Below are positions 58,840 through 64,000 of a DNA stretch of 64,000 nt, piece by piece. Every line of letters starts with the position of its first letter. Position 1 is the stretch's first letter. Source of the stretch: Cristatella mucedo (lineage: Eukaryota; Bryozoa; Phylactolaemata; Cristatellidae). Position numbers and translations under genes: made by a program. The notes under the pieces were generated by a model. The model saw only the letters and a list, made by a program, of their open reading frames with translations, was not told the origin of the DNA and did not search any database. The stretch is taken from the NCBI GenBank assembly GCA_009760855.2, contig WPIO01000028.1, positions 1,612,001 to 1,676,000 on the forward strand, written 5' to 3'.

Positions 58840-60330
58840 AATACGCTTGTGCATACCAGATGTCAGAACTTGGCTTTCTAAGTACTACAACTACCGCCCA
58901 GTCTCCCTCCTACCATTCCTATCAAAGACTCTGGAACAAGTCGTGGCAGACCAGCTGAACTCATCTATTGAAACTTCAAACCTTGCATGTAAGTTCCAGT
59001 CTGGCTTTCGAGCTAATCACTCCACAGAGTCAGCATTGCCTTGGGTGCACAATGACCTACTTAGGGAATGAAGACATGGGTGGAGTATCTCTGCTTGTTT
59101 TGCTTGATCTTTCGGCAGCTGTTGATACTGTCGATCGCCAAATCCTTCTTGAGCGCCTCTCGCGTTGTACCTTTGCTTTGATCCCTCCCAGCCCTCGAGC
59201 ACATCGAATTCTCTCAAATAGTTCATGTATTAATGACATCCCCATATGGATGGCAGCAAGTTTTCTTAAATCGAATGATGATAAAACCAACTTACTAGTT
59301 AAGGGTAAACCAAGTGTGATTCAGAAATGGAAAAGGCTAATAATAATAATAATGTACTTGATAAAGCGCCCTCAAAGAGAACTCAATCTCTTTCTAGGCG
59401 CTTTACATTTGCTGCAAAGGGAAAGGCAGACGCTCAAATCGGCTCTGCCAACATATCTCCTGCTGAATCTTCACGAAATCCATGTGTGATGTTCCAAAGT
59501 GACCTTTTATTAGACGACCAAATCAGCTCCACAACCAAGTCTGCCTACTTTCAGCTACATAACATTGCTAAAAATCGGGCTTTTTTAGACAGGGATACCA
59601 CATCTAAATTTGGTCCATGCAATTGTGACATCCCGTCTTGACTTCAGTAACTCACTGCTTGCTGGTTTACCGGCCTCAGATGCACTCAGGCACTTTCAGC
59701 TGGTGAAAGACTCGGCAGCGAGCCTTCCTTGTCTGTCGTGAGCGTCGCTGTTGCTACATCACTCCACTTCTCGCCGACCTGCACTGGCTACTAGTCAAGC
59801 AACGCATCGACGTCAAGGTTTCGTCACTCACTTTTAGGTCCCTGCATTCTTTGGCTCCAGCCTACCTCTCAGATCGACTGTCCCCCAGGCTAAGCATCAT
59901 AACACCTGCTTGTCGGAATCTAATTGTTTACCTATACCTTGTACAAATTTCAAATCCTTTGGAGACCATGCATTTAGTTCGTATGCTCCCAAAGCCTGGA
60001 ACTCACTTCTGACTTGCATCACGACATCTCCTGGCTTGACCACATTTAAAAAGAAACTAAAAATTCAGAAAATTATCACAGCATTTATTGGGTCCCTGTG
60101 ATTCGACCTTTATGTGCTTATGGGTGCTGATATTTGTGCATGCTGCCACAAACCATACCTGCATGCTGACCTTGTGCATGTCACCCCTAACCACGTTATT
60201 CTTCTTGTTTATTGAGCATGCTGCCACTCACCATTCGATCGTATTTCCTTTGCAGCAAACGTAAAGCGCATAGAAAGAAATTTAGTTCTCTTACGGCGTT
60301 TTATCAACGGTATTATTATCATTTTTATTA
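58840..60330 (+). mobile_element. Family A retrotransposon copy with nested tail insertion
   Basis: RT blocks (YRPVSLLPFLSKTLEQVVAD; CKFQSGFRANHSTESAL; LLVLLDLSAAVDTVD) then an internal deletion, then the C-terminal block and 3' tail ending near 60330. A reverse-oriented tail of about 95 bp interrupts it at 59338-59435. Confidence 0.88.
59338..59435 (-). mobile_element. Tail-only retroelement insertion nested in family A
   Basis: Starts with AAT repeats, then the reverse-oriented hairpin tail (cttgataaagcgccctc... ggcgctttacatttgctgc). Flanking family A sequence continues on both sides. Confidence 0.75.
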
Positions 60331-60556
60331 ACGCAGCAAGTCTTGGAGCTAAGCTTTTGTCCACAGGAATTTCCTGCATTCCAAAGCATATGAATGTAAA
60401 CCTGAAACCAATAATAACATCAATTGCAAGCTGTATTGAAGCAAAATCGAGAGACGGTTAATTTATAGTGTTCAGAGGACATCCGGGTAAGACAAAGGAG
60501 TCACTGCCGTAAGCACTCAGCAATACACATGGGAGGTGAAGCTCTACGGGTCTCGC

Positions 60557-60664
<108 letters not shown>

Positions 60665-60727
60665 TATTCAGCAAAACCACTGTTTGATCAAGAACCACTA
60701 TAAGTTCTGCCCAAGGGTCTCAGTTTA

Positions 60728-60880
60728 TGACTAAGGTGCTCGCTCTTCACGACCCAAGTCGTGAGTTCGAATCTTGCAGTGGCAACCCTTTATTGCCATT
60801 GCAAGTGGTGGCAATAGCCAATAAGGCTCTTCTGCCGCCATATAAAGCAGGCTCTTAAATCAGCTAACCTTTTTAAGTAA
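60728..60880 (+). mobile_element. tRNA-derived SINE
   Basis: Plus-oriented copy: aaggtgctcgctcttcacga, B-box gagttcgaatc, and cagctaacctttttaagtaa at the 3' end. Follows a (GA)n microsatellite. Confidence 0.82.
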
Positions 60881-61419
60881 GTGAGAAGCATGACGGAGCT
60901 GCTGGATTAAAAGACCGACCTAGAAGTTGCATTTTGAATGTAGCAGGCATGCAGCATTTCACTGAAGCCGTCCTGAGAAATGCCTGCATGTGTATATGGA
61001 TTGAGCCCTGGTAATATAGCCTTACCTTCACAGTTAAGGGTTTAACGTTTGGCCAAGGAGTGCTTGAGTGGTGGTGCAAGTTTTCATAATAATAATAATA
61101 GGTCGTGTATACAGCACCATAAGAGAACTAAATATATACAAGCGAATAAGAAAGTCTCACTGCAAGTTTAACCGTTGGGGCTAGCACGGAATCTATCCGG
61201 GCTGGTCCTTTATTTTACTCAGACCTTTCCTTTGCTATCTGACGGCAAACATAGCGGCAGGTTCAACTGTCGCCGGGTCAACATAATTCCCATCTAGCAG
61301 CAGAATATTAGATACAATTGGTCATGTATTCCTCCTTGATCTTAATGCCATCGGTTATACATCCCTGCGATCCGCCGAAGCTACGAGTCTTGGAGGAGCT
61401 AAGCTTGCTTGATATACAT

Positions 61420-61560
61420 ATAGATGAATACAATTCATTTGTATGGAGCCCTATAGGAACCTATTCTCTATTCAGGCGCTTCACGTGTGCCACAGGGTTC
61501 AAGCCAACACCCCAGTCAGCACTTTAACTGCTGGCCCAAACCTGAATGCATGGGTGCATG
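61420..61560 (-). mobile_element. Second SINE-like repeat
   Basis: Similar to 53215-53360 (tattcaggcgcttcacgtg; gccacagggttcaagcc). Confidence 0.45.
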
Positions 61561-63580
61561 CCTGGGTGCAGGCGATGCACGTAAACTCGCTTTATCATCT
61601 TAATAATAAAGGCTAGGGTAGAGTTGTAAACGCTTGCTTACAAGTGCTGTACATTTAAGCACATCGCGACCAAAACTACAGCTGCATGCGATTCCTAGAG
61701 GTACATGCCGACATTTGTAGCAACATAGCTCCTGCAGCATCGACCGTATTTGAACTTACTTACGTTGCTTTTTAATTGACACAACCGAATGGCCTGCTAC
61801 GCTCCTGGGTCGGTACTGACGGCAGCTCCGATGTAGGTGCAGATGGAGCTTAGTCCATACCGATTACCATCCCTCCACTGCCGCACAGTTGCCCAACAAT
61901 CCTGCGTTCAACGCAGCACAGGGAGGGGGCACGGTGAGAGGGTTAGCTAATTCGCACACAAAACCACGTGCTGTCTTGGAGATTTCAGGCGAGGTCGGCG
62001 CCTTCATTACTCTATCGAGAGAGTACCGGAGCAATCCGGCATGCCTAGCTGCAACGCTGCAGCTCGTACAGTGCCGCCGGCGAGCAACACATCTGCGCAA
62101 GTGGCGGCGGCCGGGTCCAGCTCGTAAGCCGTCGGAGAATAGACCCCTCCGGCAAGGCGGCCCGCTCGGACGAGGCGGCCAGCCCAATACATCCCCCAAG
62201 CCAGGGGACGGCGCGGTGCAGCCGCGTAGCCTGCAGCGCGGCTGACGCGGCTGACGCTGCTGACGCTCCTGCGGCCCTTCGATGGGCACTTCGATTCGGG
62301 CAGACGAGTGGGCTGGAGCCAGTGATGTAGCGATGTAGCGAAGCTGGGCTATGACCGTTTTGGGCATAGCTTACCTTGTTGTGGACAGCAGCTCATCTCC
62401 TATCCTGAAGTAGATTATCGAACCACCGGACAATCTAGTACCCGCGCTTCGGTGAGCGAAACGGAGCCGCACTTAAGACCTTCCGAGAGATACAGTGTGA
62501 CGGTGGGGAATTCCCACTTCCTGCTGATGAATAGGCAGCCTGGGTAGCCTACGGGCCGGAGTCGACTAGCTGATCCCGAGGGGCGTGGTAATGAGGTCAC
62601 TCAGGATCGTCGGGAGGCAGGATTAGATCCCGCGTTACCCTTGCCAAAATTCGTGAATTCTCGTAGCTAAGTGCGGGCTGATGCGGTAGTGTTGTCATCC
62701 TCTAAAGCGCGCGACGAATTGGCAGGCACTGCAGAAGAGAAATGCTCGCTGCTGATGAATGAACTCGTTCCGCTTGAGCTACGTGCGGTAGTACCGCGTG
62801 GAGGTCGTTCACGATGAGGCGAATCTGCTAGCCCACAACCTCAATGCAGGAAGGGTGGATGCGGAGACCGGATGGCCGTCCGTACAGACGAGACTGGACG
62901 CCGCTCGGACTGGCCGCCACGGAGGCTCCTTTTTTTTAGACAGTGGGTCAAGTGTGGCCACACGCTTTCAAAGCCGGCTGACCGCGTTCGTGGCAATTCC
63001 GCCGAGCCAGTGCGCAGGGGCCTGGTAGATGTTATGCAACGGTACGCCGGCGGGTCACATACGGTTGCCAGATAAATTCCCAATTAGTTTTTAAGGGCTC
63101 CCTAGCCGCTCTCCCTACTAACTCCCTACTAACTCCCTACTCGCCACTGTTCGCTTTGCTCAGTTTCGTTCCAGCGGCGGCGTCTTCCCGCCAACAGCAT
63201 TCCGAAAGTAGGAGTGACCGTGCGTGCGCACCTACAAACCGCTAGCGCTCTCTCTTTCGCTCTTCCGCACCCTCCCCTCACCCACCTCCTTGCCCTTGTA
63301 ACGCCGAAGGCTCGGCGGGGTAAGCTTGACCTGCCGCTTACCTAGCGGCGTAGCCTATCGCCTAATGCCGTTCGGTGCGCGCCTACGCGCAATAAGCTGG
63401 CCGCCACGAAACGAGCGTTTCTGGCGCTGACCTGCTTACCGTTACTAAAAGGGGTCGTGAGTCCGCGGCGTGAATTGGAAGCAAGACACATAAATTGGGG
63501 ATTTTACTGAACTTTATTCGCAAGCGCACAAAGTCGCTGCGCGTCTAGTTCAGCTTTATCTCCACACTCCTCGCACGTTC
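61560..63580. other. GC-rich stretch without recognised gene
   Basis: 62040-62280 is GC-rich and has long overlapping open frames on both strands, typical of high GC. A nonamer repeat (gctgacgcg type) lies at 62237-62272 and an ACTCCCTACTA triplicate at about 63111-63142. A possible 30-nt exon at 62375-62404 (minus) has good splice signals. Confidence 0.45.
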
Positions 63581-63589
63581 AACACTCTT

Positions 63590-63930
63590 GCGGAGGGAAT
63601 ACTCCTCTACACTAAGCGCGACCCGGACCCTAAACCCTAACCGGTGAACTAGGAATCCGTTCCCACCTGTGCCGAGGGAATACCCCAAACACGCCAACTT
63701 AAACACTCGAGCGGAGGGAGTACTTCTCCACACTGAGGTGCGAACCGGAGTCTAAACCCTACCCGGTGAACTAGAACTCGGTTTCCACCAGTGCGGCCGG
63801 AATACTCCACACACGCCAACTCAAGCACTCCTGCGGAGGAAATAATTCTCCACACTAAAGCGCGACCCGGAGCCTAAACCCTACCCGGTGAACTAGAGCT
63901 CCACACACGCCAACTACGCCTAGCTCGCGC
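63590..63930. repeat. Tandem array, about 121-bp unit, 3 copies
   Basis: The GCGGAGGGA/GCGGAGGA start recurs at 63590, 63711 and 63833. Each unit holds a CCTAAACCCTA-type motif followed by CCGGTGAACTAG. Two long minus-strand open frames here are by-products of the repeat. Confidence 0.85.
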
Positions 63931-64000
63931 CGGCAAATCCCTATGCCGAGAGCACGTGCTAGCGCGCACACACACGACACAAAAGAAACACAAAACACGA

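Noticed and set aside
61864-62367. 167-residue minus-strand open frame and 118-residue plus-strand open frame
   Set aside because: Arg/Pro/Gly-rich, in a GC-rich patch with both strands open; no domain, and no splice or start evidence.
62375-62404. 30-nt minus-strand micro-exon (IGDELLSTT)
   Set aside because: Good acceptor and donor and an in-phase length, but phase 2 does not match the phase-0 series and no partner exon is visible.

Overview
This is a eukaryotic, certainly metazoan, nuclear genome window. Protein-coding sequence is split into short exons with GT-AG introns. Microsatellites are long, and there are many decayed non-LTR retrotransposon copies and tRNA-derived SINEs. I cannot fix the species. 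The intron-rich layout, the large low-complexity hinge in the nuclear receptor and the repeat load fit a lophotrochozoan invertebrate; a flatworm is only a weak guess.

Three split genes were read by hand from splice sites and reading phase. (1) 1285-10759, plus strand: the 3' eight exons of a nuclear hormone receptor (second zinc finger, C-terminal extension, Gln-rich hinge, ligand-binding domain, stop). The first zinc finger lies before 1285 or outside the window. (2) 14869-33610, minus strand: a complete 14-exon gene for the ER E3 ubiquitin ligase HRD1/synoviolin, with every splice phase consistent and 653 predicted residues. About 65 bp before its ATG is an exact CCAAT-N9-CCACG ER-stress response element. 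(3) About 47203-55751, minus strand: an unrecognised gene. One exon carries a transmembrane segment. It is followed by many tiny phase-0 exons of 42, 42, 42, 42, 42, 48 and 69 nt, each encoding about two heptads of a predicted coiled coil, with two alternating exon types. This is the most unusual object in the window.

Genes 1 and 2 converge, with an intergenic stretch at 10760-14868. Genes 2 and 3 lie on the same strand, separated by about 13.6 kb (33.7-47.2 kb) that is almost wholly repeats and unrecognised sequence.

Repeats: family A is a CR1/L2-like non-LTR element, best copy minus 40262-41830. Family B is a second, related element, with copies near 4.9-5.9, 12.8-14.3, 31.8-33.2 and 37.9-38.5 kb. 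Several copies end in a conserved hairpin plus (ATT)n tail. A tRNA-derived SINE family has at least eight copies. A 194-bp fold-back element is nested in a family B copy. The last 400 bp is a roughly 121-bp tandem array carrying CCCTAA-like motifs. The 55.8-64 kb end holds only candidate exons, a family A copy and GC-rich sequence with no confident gene.
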